Assembly (NCBI GenBank): GCA_026874595.1 | Contig: CM049318.1 | Coordinates: 9,032,741 to 9,096,740, forward strand | Direction: 5' to 3' | Source of the DNA: Sipunculus nudus | Taxonomy: Eukaryota > Annelida > Sipuncula > Golfingiida > Sipunculidae | DNA: 64,000 bases | Shown: in pieces, positions 49,478-61,673 of the stretch | How positions within the stretch are numbered: the stretch's first letter is position 1 | Layout of the letters: each line of letters begins with the position of its first letter | Notes under the pieces: model-generated | The model's input: the letters and a program-made list of their open reading frames with translations, nothing else | Databases searched by the model: none | Told to the model about the DNA's origin: nothing | Program-made: the position numbers and the translations under genes

Positions 49478-52400
49478 CTTATAGATTACAGTATATACAC
49501 TTTGTATAGATCTTTAGGGGGAAGTGCACTTTTTTTCGATGCACATGGAAATATATTGACAAAAAGGTACGTATGAACTCATAAACTTTGTGTTCATCCA
49601 GAGTATCGAATAACTGCACCTAGAAAAAGTCACCGATCCAGACGACTGGTCACAAGGAAGACTATTCTATCTGAACAACATTTTCAGTAAGCTAGGATTG
49701 ATCAGCCGCTATTTTGCCTTCTGCACATTCCTACAAAAGCCGAACGCTTCCCGTGTGGTCGATGTGAATGATTTCTACATTTTAAAATAAATACCTTCGA
49801 GATTATTTTTTTCCCTCGAATCTAAGTATATGTCTTAAAAACGCGTAAATAAAAAAAAAAAACAAAAAAAAAGAAGGGGTAAATACTATCCACGTTTACG
49901 AGTTTCTGACATTTTGATTTCTTATTGAGTAATATGTCATCATCACAACATAAGAAATGAGTCTTAAGAAGGCTGTCTACGTCTTTTGCACGCTCGTTGG
50001 TGAATGGAATAGCCGGTATATAAAAAAGGAGCCAGTGGCAGGGGAAGTAAGGGAGTGTCAGATCCAAATTTTAGGGTGCTGTGTTTCGGTTTGTCTCTTT
50101 ATTTATAATTAAAAGTGGTCCTGTGAGTATTCTTTAAAGAAGAGATGATTTGGTGAAGAGTCTCCAGGTCACTTGTTAACCACTGTGACCGCTGGCCTAA
50201 AGAAAGTAATTCCACTATATGTGTCATCTTTTAACCATGTAGTGGAATTCTTAGTAGCCGATGATCCTTCATCATGGAGACGAGCTCTCCCCAACGTGCT
50301 GGGTCAACATCAAGGGCAAAATCTTCGGCGAACTCATGTTCTCGGATGGTCTTGTGCGAATTAGATAAGGCTACCACTATATAAGTGATAGCCGCGTTCT
50401 ATTTCTTTAATAGCATTTTGTTGATGGCGATGGAGAAAGGGGACGGAGCAAGATCGCAGCATACTTCACAACCCTTTACAACTGCGAAGGGTTCTTTGAA
50501 ATCATTAAAGTTCCTGACCTGTCCTGTTCTGTATGTACCTGGATGACAGTGCTAAACTTCTGTCATGTAAGGAAGGTGTAAGGAAGGTTTTCCACTTTCA
50601 GGAGAGACTTGCGCAGTCGGCTCTCTTTTCACTGAAGCTAGGCAGCGTTAGCATTTGAAAACGAGAAAGGTGCAAACACTCAGCTGCTACAATTTGCCAA
50701 AAAAATTATGCATGAATCATTTAAGCGCTAGAAATGATATGACTTCACATTTATGTCTATGTATAATCGTGTACAATGTGTCTAATAAAATTGAAAGGCA
50801 TCATTTAATATATTTTTATTCGGATTTATGTATGGAATCAATATTTCGGCCCTAAACCATAAACATTCGTCTTGCGCGACAACTTACTTAGTTCATTATA
50901 ATGGTCGTAATGCAGGCTTCGGTAAAGTACAGGGGGTCAGTACTTGAGTACAAGTACAAGTACTTCAGAATTTGACAAGTACAAGTACAAGTACACAAAA
51001 TTTTCAATGTACTTGAATACAAGTACAAGTACAGGGGTCTGTACTTGAGTACAAGTACAAGTACTTTTAATTAAAAAACTAAAAAGCCATTTTCCTGAAT
51101 ATTTATTGATAAAAAATTACCTATATTATACACACTGTTACACAGTCAGATATCACTACTGGTACACAAAAAAGGTGGGTTGATGCTCCAATTGCTGAAA
51201 GATTTTTTTGTTATTCTAGGTAATCCAGGGTGACAGTTTTGATGGCCTTTCAGTATTTATATATACTATCACACAGTCATATATCAGTACACAAGAAATG
51301 GTGCTTTGATGCCGTAATTGCTGCTTGACTTTGCTGAATTTTTTTTTATTCTAGGTAATCCAGGGTGATAGTTTTTATGGCCTTTCACAGCAGTTGTATT
51401 AGTTTATGAAAATAATACTTATACTATAAGAAATATGTATATTATATACTTTTACACAGTCATATATTAGAACACAAAAAGCGCAGTTAACGCTTGAATC
51501 GCTGAATATTTTTTTTTATTCTAGGTAATACACGGAGATGTCTTGATGGACTTTCAGGCTTTCACAGCGACTGGGAACATTTGATGAAAATAATATTGAG
51601 TTGTAATTTTCATTTACATTTCATTGAGTAATGCATACACAAGCTGTCATTGCACTTGATGAACATGATACTCAGTGGGTAGTGTTTCCACAAGCCATTC
51701 ATATAATCATGTCTAAGGATCTGAGCAGTGTAGGACTGAGGTTTAGTTTTGGTTCATCAGAAAAACTCACAAAACAGGTTGAATTATTCAGTCTAGTCTC
51801 AGTTCTGTCTGAGTCTATCAGTCATACATAGTGCTAAGATTTCTGTCTGACCTGAGATCTCCTAATGCTGTGTTTATGGCAAGTAGATAAGTGGCTTTGT
51901 ATTCAAAATAATTTAAAAAAAAAATACATGTACTTGACTTGTACTTGAAATGAACTTGATTTTTCAAGTACATTTTTAGCAAGTACAAGTACAGTACAAG
52001 TACTGTACTTGGTAAAAAGTACCAAGTACAAGTACAGGCCAAGTACTGAAAATTTTGTACTTGAGTACAAGTACCAAGTACAAGTACATGTACTTGACCC
52101 AAGCCTGCCGTAATTTTTATGCCATATATTTGTACTCCTTTCAGATATCTAGTCTTCCGGATCCTTATGGGCAATGTCCACATGACGTGCAACCAATCTT
52201 TTTCTGTATATTCCAATGTCAATCAACAGAAATTGCTGCAAAGTGTTGTTGTAGAGAACCATTTATGCACCTGTCAGCGAAAGGTCAGTTACATCGATTC
52301 ATTTAAGGCTACTCCAACTCCAACCGATGGCGGTCAAATTTTCGTTATTTTAAATCAAGTGCAGTTTTTAAAAAAGTTATGCCTGCGAGTATGTATCATA

Positions 52401-52887
52401 TAAATAAGAACCCGGTGCCGTTTGATAAGGAAAAGCAGTTCCTGAATCGATAACACTAAAATCTTCTTATCCAAATGTTTCATCATGTCCATGATAATGC
52501 AGTCTGCGCTAAAATGACGTATTTAGTTTTGTTGTTCCTTCTGTATGATCCTCTATACTGAATTAGAATAGCCTAAACATATCCTATCATTACAGATGAA
52601 ATGCTGTTGTGCGATATGACAAAAATATTCACTTGTATTCCCCGCCTATGGTGTAAGTGATGTGAAATGGTATATATATTAAAGCAAATCAAATACATTC
52701 GCATAATTTAGGTCTCAAAATGCGGTATCATGTTCACAATTATATAGGTAGTATTGTATCACAGTTTCTGACTATATGCATTAGTGCATCACTGTTGTAT
52801 TTGCTGGTAAGTATTATTAAAAGACTTTCTCTTTCCTGTTATCACAACTTTAATAACATCACATTCATTTTTTTTCAGACACAATGA
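46944..52887 (+). CDS. Candidate secreted cysteine-containing protein, 5 exons, 170 aa, unrecognised
   Basis: Proposed exons 46944-47152, 48929-48999, 49602-49686, 52145-52283 and 52879-52887; phases agree at all four junctions. Residues 1-20 form a clear signal peptide. Cysteines follow at 53, 62, 67, 81, 137, 163 and 165. There are N-glycosylation sites at 89 and 138 and a furin-type RSRR at 105-108. Residues 123-168 alternate like beta strands and end in a CTC motif plus basic residues, as in cystine-knot ligands; I cannot place it in any named family. The first donor (GCA|GTCATG) is weak. The fourth and fifth exons are also open together in another frame (to a stop at 53060), so the C-terminus is uncertain. 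Confidence 0.4.
49424..49474. repeat. (TA)n microsatellite
   Basis: About 25 uninterrupted units in an intron of the candidate secreted-protein gene. Confidence 0.97.
50913..52107. mobile_element. hAT-like non-autonomous element, 1.2 kb
   Basis: The left end CAGGCTTCGGTAAAGTAC and the right end (reverse complement CAGGCTTGGGTCAAGTAC) are inverted repeats. The flanking 8-mers TCGTAATG and CCGTAATT agree at six positions, fitting hAT's 8-bp duplication. Both ends carry dense GTACAAGTACTTG palindromic repeats. The core has three diverged copies of a ~150-bp module (TATTCTAGGTAAT...CACACAGTCATATAT). It ends 37 bases before a candidate splice acceptor. Confidence 0.65.
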
Positions 52888-53404
52888 ATGAGCAGGATAT
52901 TATTTGCAACGCCAAATTCCCTGTGAGCAGACGACATACTAACCAATGTTATCCTACACTATTGTTCCGACTTAAAATAGACTATACAAAAATGAAAAAG
53001 GGTAAATGGCCAGAGTCCAGGCAAATTACATGCATGCGAGAGAAGTCGCTCCCCAAGTAGAGATTGAAGAGGAAAACCTATTGATTATCAAAACAATCAT
53101 AAAGAAAGTAAATATGCTGAGATTTATCAAGTCATGTATATTATGAATAGGAATGTATTAATTTAAAGAGTGAATTATCATAGGATTCAAACGAAATTCA
53201 ACAAACCTGTACTCAAATGAAGTACGAAAAATTATAAAGAATTAATAGTATGAGTGAATAATGGGTCCGCCTAAGTTATATTTGTTTTTAATCTACAAAC
53301 GATTATAGCTATTCTCTGATGATAGGAAAATAATATGTAAACAGGTATTTATATTATCAAAATATATCTGTTTAAGGTCGATTCTTACATGAACAGTATC
53401 TCTC

Positions 53405-56400
53405 CAGATGTACAGGCCTTCACTTAGCAGAGAGATATGCCCACTAAGATATGCTGCCGTTTAGACTACATTTTTTAGTTTCATATTTTTTACAGGGCTT
53501 TGTTAAATCAGCAGATATTATACATGGATACAAAAGTGATCACAGAGCAATTATTATAAATTTAAAAACTCAAAATTCTCAAGAGGACCGGGCTTTTGGA
53601 AACTTAATTGCAGCCTTTTAGAAAATGAAGAATATAAAAATCATATAAGAAAAACAATATATGAAACACATGAATTAAATCAAGGAGTAGATATTCCACT
53701 CATATGGGATACTATTAAAATGAGTGTTAGACGGGAGTCAATTATATTCAGTGAAGTGTATAAGAAACAAAATAATAGGCCTATAAACGAATTAGAGATA
53801 GAAATCAAACAATTGGAACAAAAACTGACAGAACATCAAGATGAATATTTATCACAAAGGCTTACTATATTAAAAAATAAGTTATACAAAGAAATAGAAA
53901 ATAAAACGCAAGGAGCTATCATACGCAGTAGAATAAGATGGAATGAAAAAAGGGAAAAATCCTCAAAATATTTTCTGAATTTAGAAAAAAGAAATTATAA
54001 TAATAAAACTATTAAACAGTTAGAATGAAGAAGGTAATATAATTTCACACCCACAGCAGATTCTTAATGCAGAAAAAGATTTTTATAAACATTTATACAC
54101 GTCAGCTAAAAGAGACCCGGAAAATATCTTTGATGATAAGATTTTATGTGCAGATATAAATGATCCAAAACTCACAAACAAAGAGAGAGAACATTATGAC
54201 AAAGAAATAACAGAAAAAGAACTATATGAAAATCTCGTGACACTCCCAAAAAACAAATCGCCTGGCAGTGATGGCCTGCCCGCAGAGTTTTACAGATGTT
54301 TTTGGTCTGACTTGAAAGAAAATTTCCTAAATCTTGTAATCTTTATTTTTAGGTCTGGAAACCTATCAATGTTACAAAAACAAGGAATAATTTGCCCTAT
54401 TCCTAAAAAAGATAAAAATACTAATTTTCTGAAAAATTGGCGACTAATAACATTACTAAATGCTGATTATAAATTAATAGCAAAATGCATTGCATCCAGG
54501 TTGAAAGAAGCGCTGCCTAAACTTATACACCAGGACCAAACAGGATTAATAAAAAAAAATAGATATATCGGTGAAAACATTAATAAACTTATAGGTGCGA
54601 CTAATTATATACAAGAAAATGACAAAGAAGCCATACTAATCTCAGTCGACTATGAAAAAGCTTTTGATTTTTTAGAATGGGATAGTATTATTAAAGCACT
54701 TAGGTTTTTTAACTTTGGTAACAACTTTGTAAATGGATACAAATACTTTATCATGATATATGCAGCTGTGTTTGTAATAATGGTAGGTCATCAGAATTTT
54801 TCAAAATGTCTAGAGGGGTGCGTCAGGGATGCCCGATGTCACCTTACCTCTTTGTTTTAAGTGCAGAGCTGCTGGCTATAAAAATAAGGCAAAATAATAA
54901 TATAAAGGGTATCTATATAAATGATACAGATTTTAAAATAATCCAGTACGCAGACGACACAGCTCTCATTTAAACAGATAAAAAGAGTGTCGATGAAACA
55001 TTAAGCATTTTATCTGATATCAGAATATTTTCAGGTTTGAATATTAACACAAATAAAACACAAGTCTTACCTCTTAACCCGAGAAGAATTGAATTAAAGA
55101 AACTCATAGTTGAATTAGGTTTAAAATGGACCACGGATCCAATAACCTTCTTACGAATAAAATTTCACTATAATTTAGAAGATTTACCTAAACTTAATTA
55201 TCTAGAGAAAAAAAAATCTATTGCTAATATACTGCAAACCTGGTCGTGGAGGAAATTAATACCCAGAGGTACTTATTAAAAGTTTAGATATATCTAAACT
55301 TACGTATTTATTCTCATCTTTACCATCGCCAGATGAAAAATTTATAAAAGAGATCAACAAGATTTTATATAATTTTATATGGGATAATAAGCTTAAAAAA
55401 ATCAATCGTAAAACACTAATTGCACCGTATGAGGAAGGCGGTTTGAATATGACGGATATTTCCATCCATGACAAAGCAGTGAAAATAGCCTGGATAAAAA
55501 GACTTTTTTCAAATGAACAATCTGGCACCTGGCGGGCGATTACAAAGAAATATTTCAAACTTGGTAAAGAATCTTTCGAATGCAATCTGAACGAGAGGGA
55601 TATAAATGAGATCATAGATGGAAAACCCATATTTTGGACAGATGTATATAAATATTGGTGGGAATATAATTTTTATAATCCTGTTACTCCCCAAGAAATA
55701 AATACGCAGATTATTTGGTTTAACTCGCATATCAAGGCAGGTGAGGCAACACTCTACTATAAATATATGTACAACAAAGGAATAGTCCGTATATCAGATT
55801 TACTTAATATGAAAGAACGAAAAAACATTTTTCTGTCCATTGAGGAACTAAAAAATAAGTACAATCTAAATATAAATTATCTTCACTATAATGCTTTGAT
55901 ATCAGCAATACCTGCAGAGTGGAAACATAAAATAAAAAATCATAATAAAACGACTTATAAGCCAAGTAGCAAGTTCAATGACTTGTTACTTAAATCAAAA
56001 CCGACACAGCACGTTTATAAAGAACTTGTCCGAAAATAATCTAAACCACCCACAGCACCGATAGAAAAATGGAGATTGCAATTATATGTCCAGATACCAT
56101 GCATTCAAGACATTTTTAAACGCATCTACTCATGCACCCACAATTCAAGACTGCAAATTTTTCAGTATATGATTATCCATAGGCGATTAACTGTGAACAG
56201 TTTTCTTTACAAAATTAGTTTGAAAGAAACGCCTGCTTGCTTTTTCTGTAAGTGCATTGAAGAAACAATAATACATCTCCTCTGGGAATGTTGCTGTGTA
56301 AAAACCAAAATGGAAACAACTCGAAAAATGGATAAACGATCTGAAAGTTGTAGATACAAAGGTAATAGTAAATTTACCTGAAATTATTTTAGGATCAGAA

Positions 56401-56863
56401 AGTAAATTAATAACATATATACAATTATTGACAAAAAGATATATATATGTGAGTTAACGTTTGGAAAAAAATCCCAACTTTTACCGGTTGTGTAAAATAT
56501 ATAAAATCATCCTTCCTGCCCCAGGAAATAAGAGAGAAAATTGAGTTAACACCAATATCAGAACAACATAGATAATTACCGTATAAGTTTATACCCATAC
56601 AGTATATTACTCGCATATAGAAATAGGAATTATATATATGTACAGATGATTGTTCGTACGTTATTATGTATGTTTTTATGTATGTTTATGTACACGAGAG
56701 AATGTAAAATCCATCCATGAAGAGCAATTGCGAATCTTAATTACCACATACTAATAATAATTATTTAGCCATGGACACTGTAATAACCGCTGTCATTTAT
56801 ATGTTATACTTGTATTTATGTATTGCCGTAAATAATAAAAAAAAACCAAAACAAAAACAAAAA
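53405..56863 (+). pseudogene. Decayed L1/Tx1-type LINE, ORF2 fragment with 13-bp TSD
   Basis: The element starts within the endonuclease (GYKSDHRAI at about 53528), then runs through a linker, the reverse transcriptase (KSPGSDGLPAEFYRCFW, VDYEKAFD, then after a frameshift GVRQGCPMSP and QYADDTALI), the thumb region and a C-terminal zinc knuckle (CFFC...EETIIHLLWEC, about 56237-56290). Several frameshifts and stops make it dead. An A-rich tail (about 56838-56865) precedes AACAGTATCTCTC at 56864-56876, which repeats 53392-53404. It is related to, but not the same copy as, the LINE at 45296. Confidence 0.88.
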
Positions 56864-56876
56864 AACAGTATCTCTC

Positions 56877-57480
56877 ACCCCAAAAACAATTTGGACAGTT
56901 CAGAAAATTTCATGAGGTGTTCATCATCATGAATGACTATTACAAAGATCATCGTAACGAAATCAAAACGAGACATGACAAGTCTAAAATCATAAAAGAA
57001 TTAGGTATAAATACGTGAACTTTGATATGTGTTGTTCAAATTTGGTCATCTGTCCCTATCTGTTTTTGTGTATACATGACTAATCCAAATAACAAGTCTC
57101 TTCTGAGAGGGATCAATTATATCAAAAGTGCAGTTATCAGCTTCCGAATTTCCATTGGAATATTTGGTATCTAAGAAGAAGAATACAAATTGATATCAAT
57201 TTGAGGGGATATTTGTTTAATTAGTATATCTAGGAGGAAGACAGCAATGGCGAGGACTGTGTTACTTGTTTCGGACACAGGGTAGATATAAACGGATCAT
57301 GTTGAGCAAATAGCAGCGCCTTTTTGCAGCTTGTGATTCATATTTCTGGTCACCCCAAAATCACTAGAGTGCAAAGCTGCAGGCCGTTTGTGATTTCATC
57401 GCTATCCCAGTTTGATTAACATCAAACATTTCAATATCTAGTTTATTTGAGAGGATGTATGTTCAGTCTCGAAATTAGAC
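56877..57480. other. Intergenic spacer, nothing identified
   Basis: AT-rich sequence with no exon, repeat boundary or RNA gene that I can support. Confidence 0.4.
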
Positions 57481-57488
57481 GTCTGCAG

Positions 57489-57938
57489 CTTGTTGAAGGA
57501 CGCATATGAGAATTTCACTCAACATTTCGAGTCAGCCTTACAGCTTTCCTCAAGTGCATCAAAAATATTTGAACCATTGCACAGGTGTTTATATTCCGAC
57601 CATCAGGCTGTTAAAAGAGGAATGCATTTTTTTTTTGGCTTTTTAACAGTTATTAAAAAGGTTAAAAAGTGAAAACCAAGATTAATGGCTTTTTCTATTT
57701 GTCATTTGCTGTGGATAGTATGATAACAATTTCACTAAAGCACGCGCCAGGTATACGTGTAACTCAGATGTATATTAGTGACCTACAAGAAATGGAGAAA
57801 AACCTCAAGAAGGCCCTTTATGTGGAATTAAGCAAAAGTCCAGAAATAATTGAAGCTTTTTCAAAGAGTCTGAATCATACCGGCAAGGGGCAAATACCGA
57901 AAATACAATATCCCTCCATGAGTATCTTTCAATTGTGA
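57489..57938 (+). other. Coding-like segment, possible pseudogene fragment
   Basis: After a CTGCAG acceptor-like site an open frame gives an amphipathic stretch (LLKDAYENFTQHFESALQL...), broken by a poly-T run near 57630. A second frame, 57720-57938, gives a helical, lysine-rich segment (DLQEMEKNLKKALYVE). Composition looks protein-like but I recognise no family. Confidence 0.25.
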
Positions 57939-58112
57939 CAGAAAAGGTTATCGGGCATCAGCTCAAAACTACTGGACCATCTATCTATCACTGTCAAAGA
58001 CTATAATTGACTGAAGCAGAATATGGACATCCCGCAAGCAAAACTGAAAATAATTGTAATTAAAAAGCAGACAGGAAAAAGCTTTTCATGTAAGTTTTTA
58101 CTAAAATCTTAC

Positions 58113-58367
58113 TTTAATGAAAAACTTTTGTTCTTTAAAAACAGTTAAAGAATCTAATATGTACCATTGCACATTGATAAAAGAAGATCTAATGTTTTTA
58201 GGGATAACTACGTCAAGATGGATACATCCTACAGATCGCTTACTTATAAAAAGATCTCCCAACAGGTGGGTTTTGAGTTCTTGAGTGAGGTTCTTGGTCA
58301 GTGAGGCTGGCGGCTTCTTGGGTCTCTTGGTTGGAGCCAGTGTCCTAACAAGGCTCGAAATCCTTGT
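58113..58367 (-). other. Candidate internal exon, 85 codons, no ATG
   Basis: The minus strand is open in one frame from an AG at 58368-58369 to a consensus donor AAA|GTAAGA at 58111-58112. The product begins basic and proline-rich (LAPTKRPKKPPASLTKNLTQ) and becomes hydrophobic. An alternative, stronger acceptor (TTTTTGCAG, near 58388) opens a different, shorter frame. No neighbour exon was joined and no family recognised. Confidence 0.28.
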
Positions 58368-59214
58368 CTACCTGGCTTTGGTGGCACTGCAAAAATGTAA
58401 AACAGAAAAAGGCTAAACATATGTATTTCCGCCCGATGATTTCATTTGAAAACGACCTTCATTATATTCTTTTATAAAAGTTCCCAACATTGCTGATTCG
58501 ATCGTCCAGAAATCTAGTGAATCAGATATGTCAGTTAAGATATGTTAAAAAAAGATAAATGTTATTTTCGACTGTATATTTTCTTGAACATGTTTTTTCG
58601 TGAATTTTATTTAATTTAACCAATTTGAAATTCCTTCCAAAGGCAGTGTTAACGGACATAAAAACCTTCAAACATATTAGAAAAGTGTCAATCACAGGAC
58701 ATTATTTGTCACATGAAACGCTAAATTTCTCTACGATGATTTGAGGATAATTAACTTATGGTAGACTGAATAAACAGAATTCTCTTATCGAGCAACTGTC
58801 TTGTTCAACTCACAATTAGACATTCTCAAAAACTTTTCTCAGTTCAGATTTGCATAAACTATAGTTTAACTTAGATTGATGTTCAATGTAATATAAAGTC
58901 TCTGACTGTGTTTTAGAAATTGTCTGATAAACAAAGGACTTGTTGGAGGACTAATCGGGGTTTTGTCCCTATATATAATGGAATCGCTTCATTTAATCGT
59001 AACGAGGATAACACTTACCTGCTGTAATATTTGCTTATTGATTTTTGAGAATTTTGGCCTGAACAGCATGCACATGCACAATTTGAGGAATAAAACAACA
59101 CCGTTTCATTGAAATAAATTTTAGATTCCAAACCTTCAAATAATCAAAACTGCAATATTATTGCTTAAGCTAAAATTATTTAAAAGGTACATAGTAGGCT
59201 AGGAAGAATGACTG

Positions 59215-59530
59215 TTATTTTAAAAGTGGATGGCTATAAACCTGATGGCAGACACAGTCTATAAGCCAACTCGGGTGTATAAAGCCACACCCATGGCTGC
59301 TACAGAGGGCTGAGGCAGCCAACAGGGCCCACTGCTCGATTCCAAGAGATATAATACCTTAGTTACTCCCTATTTTATGCAAGCTGCAAAAAGCAGGGTA
59401 ATACCCACTGCCTTGTGTTAGCCATCTGGGTCAGGGCATATCTGTTGACTGACATTCAGTGTGGATGCCCCGTCCCTGGCCAACCGAAGGCTAATAAGAG
59501 CAAAGATCAAGCATCATGCAGGGCAGGAAT
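59215..59530. other. GC-richer block of unknown nature
   Basis: A block around 59260-59520 (TGGCTGCTACAGAGGGCTGA, GTTAGCCATCTGGGTCAGGG, GATGCCCCGTCCCTGGCCAA) stands out from AT-rich flanks. Frames of about 40 codons exist on the minus strand but without splice sites I trust. It might be an old SINE, a noncoding RNA exon or a gene fragment. Confidence 0.25.
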
Positions 59531-61300
59531 GCTACAATATATTGTTACATGTTTTTGATGTATTATACCTGAGTATATTTGTATTTTAAATCTTGATGTT
59601 TGATAAAGCTAGGTTATGCATTTTTGTATAATTTGAATATGAGCGGGATGATTTTGTAAAAAAATAATATGCGAGAGGTGAATTTAAAAAAATCAATAAT
59701 ATCCAGATTAAGATGCATGATATTTTAAGTTGCAACTTTTTAACTAAATGTGATTTCCATGAGATCAGGAATGTAATAACATATGTTGTATACCCTTTCA
59801 CACTTATTTCTGAGGTATTCTTACGAGCTTTAAACAGACTAATTGCAGTTAGTCGAGGCAGACTGCAAAAGTGCAGTGATTTTTCATAAAAGATGCAATA
59901 AATTTACATATTACATGTGTATGCTTATCTCTTCGGTCATTTCACAACTCTAAAATTGTATAATGATAGACAGCCATGACAAAGTGCAATAGCACTTAAA
60001 ACAATATTGATCACTTTGACAAGTTGGAAAGTGGTTTTTCCGTTTAGACAAAATGCCATGTATGAACAGTAAAATTTTTCAAGCGACCCAATTATGTTTT
60101 AACTCACCTCTAACGTTTAAATTATCCGACAACGATCGGATCCTTTGTATTTAGGCTATACATTCTAAGGAAACTCATGAGGTCAGAGAAACAATATTGA
60201 TGTATATCCGGGATCATAAAATATCTATACAACAATTCACTTAATGAAACTACAGAGAAGAAACATTGGGTGCTTGATGCAGTGTTTTGAATAGTGTAGT
60301 CATAAAGGAATTGATCACATTAATGTGGCTTTACATGTTTATGCTTGCTGACTTTGATGTTTATTCGATCATAAATAAAAATCAATAGAAACCTAGAGAA
60401 CATAATTGGTTTTGTTTGACGTGCTAAAATAACATGAAGATAAATTGATCTAAGCATTTCAACTGTAGTTTTGCATGACTAGCTTCTGACAGCCTGTGGA
60501 CTTCAAAGTCAACAGTGTATATAATGTCAAAATAGCATATACTTTGATGTTGGAAAATGTAAAAATATAGTTATATACAAACTTGGAACAAATGCCAACT
60601 TGTATATGGTATGGTTATCAAGCTTGTGATGTTCGATTATTTTTATTTGGAAATGGCTTATCCATAAAAATGTAATATCAATTGAATATGTAAACACTCT
60701 TCCTTAAAACGGAATGTTTTCTTAAATGTTATTCTAACTACATAATTACGTTGCTGCACCTAACAAAGACACACAATATCACAAATAACGATGTAAAGCA
60801 TTCATGTTATAGGTCAGTGAATACCCGTCCACCTCAATAGAAAACACTTGCTTTATTCCATGACTTATTCAAAAGGGTCCTCATTGTGACAATCCTATTC
60901 TAATTTATGTTTCTTCATAGTCCTTAAATGAATAATAGCCGTGAGTAGACGATTCAGCAGGCACTTATGTTAGGCCGTTAAGCCTAAACTGAGTCGTAAT
61001 ATAAGTCATATGGTGGAATACATTTCAGTGGTCTTCCATTTTGTTGCATTCATGTTGTGGTAAACAAACTATACTCTTAACAGTAGTCTACGAATGATGA
61101 ATTTGCAAATAAAAATCAGAAAGTCCGGACAAAATGCAATGTCACCGGTTGATGATGCTATAACATGCAACAAAGTTTTCCATTTGGCCCACAACTCCTA
61201 CCTCAGTCGGACTATTTAAAGCTTCGGAAACAAAGCCTTAAGTGAAATCATGAAAAATAGATGACAGACTGACAAAACATCTAGCATAATGGGGATATGT
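59531..61300. other. Intergenic AT-rich spacer
   Basis: I see no exon, element end or structured RNA in this stretch. Confidence 0.4.
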
Positions 61301-61313
61301 AAAATTGTTACAA

Positions 61314-61495
61314 ATGAAAGTGGCATGTAAATGTTTGGCCCCTAATGAATATTCTGAAGTCTTTGTTAGTCTATTGTCCACGGGCGTAGATAGAAGAAGA
61401 AGTGTAACCCCTTTTGTACAGAGTAACTTCTTTATTTGCACACCAGTTGAAGATGCGCACAGGTATCCATGTCAGCTGGTAAGTGGCAATATATG
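61314..61495 (+). other. Weak candidate coding exon
   Basis: From an ATG at 61314 a frame (KVACKCLAPNEYSEVF, then STGVDRRRSVTPFVQS) stays open to the strong donor CTG|GTAAGT at about 61480 and beyond to 61547. It has several cysteines but no signal peptide. Composition is protein-like but I recognise no family and no partner exon. Confidence 0.22.
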
Positions 61496-61636
61496 TCTGT
61501 TGGCGATGTTAAAGGTAAGAAGCATATATTTATCTGTTGCTCTATAGCATTTTAGTGTTCTTACTCGAAACTAAAACCGAGCAACTGTGTTTATGCAGTT
61601 CTGTGTGTAATAAAAAACAATGTAGGTTCAGTGGAA

Positions 61637-61637
<1 letters not shown>

Positions 61638-61672
<35 letters not shown>
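61638..61672. repeat. (ATT)n microsatellite
   Basis: About 11-12 units of ATT. Confidence 0.95.

Positions 61673-61673
<1 letters not shown>

Noticed and set aside
51818-52222. 134-residue minus-strand frame
   Set aside because: It runs through the GTACTTG-rich end of the hAT-like element; the peptide is repeat translation (VLVLGTCTQV...).
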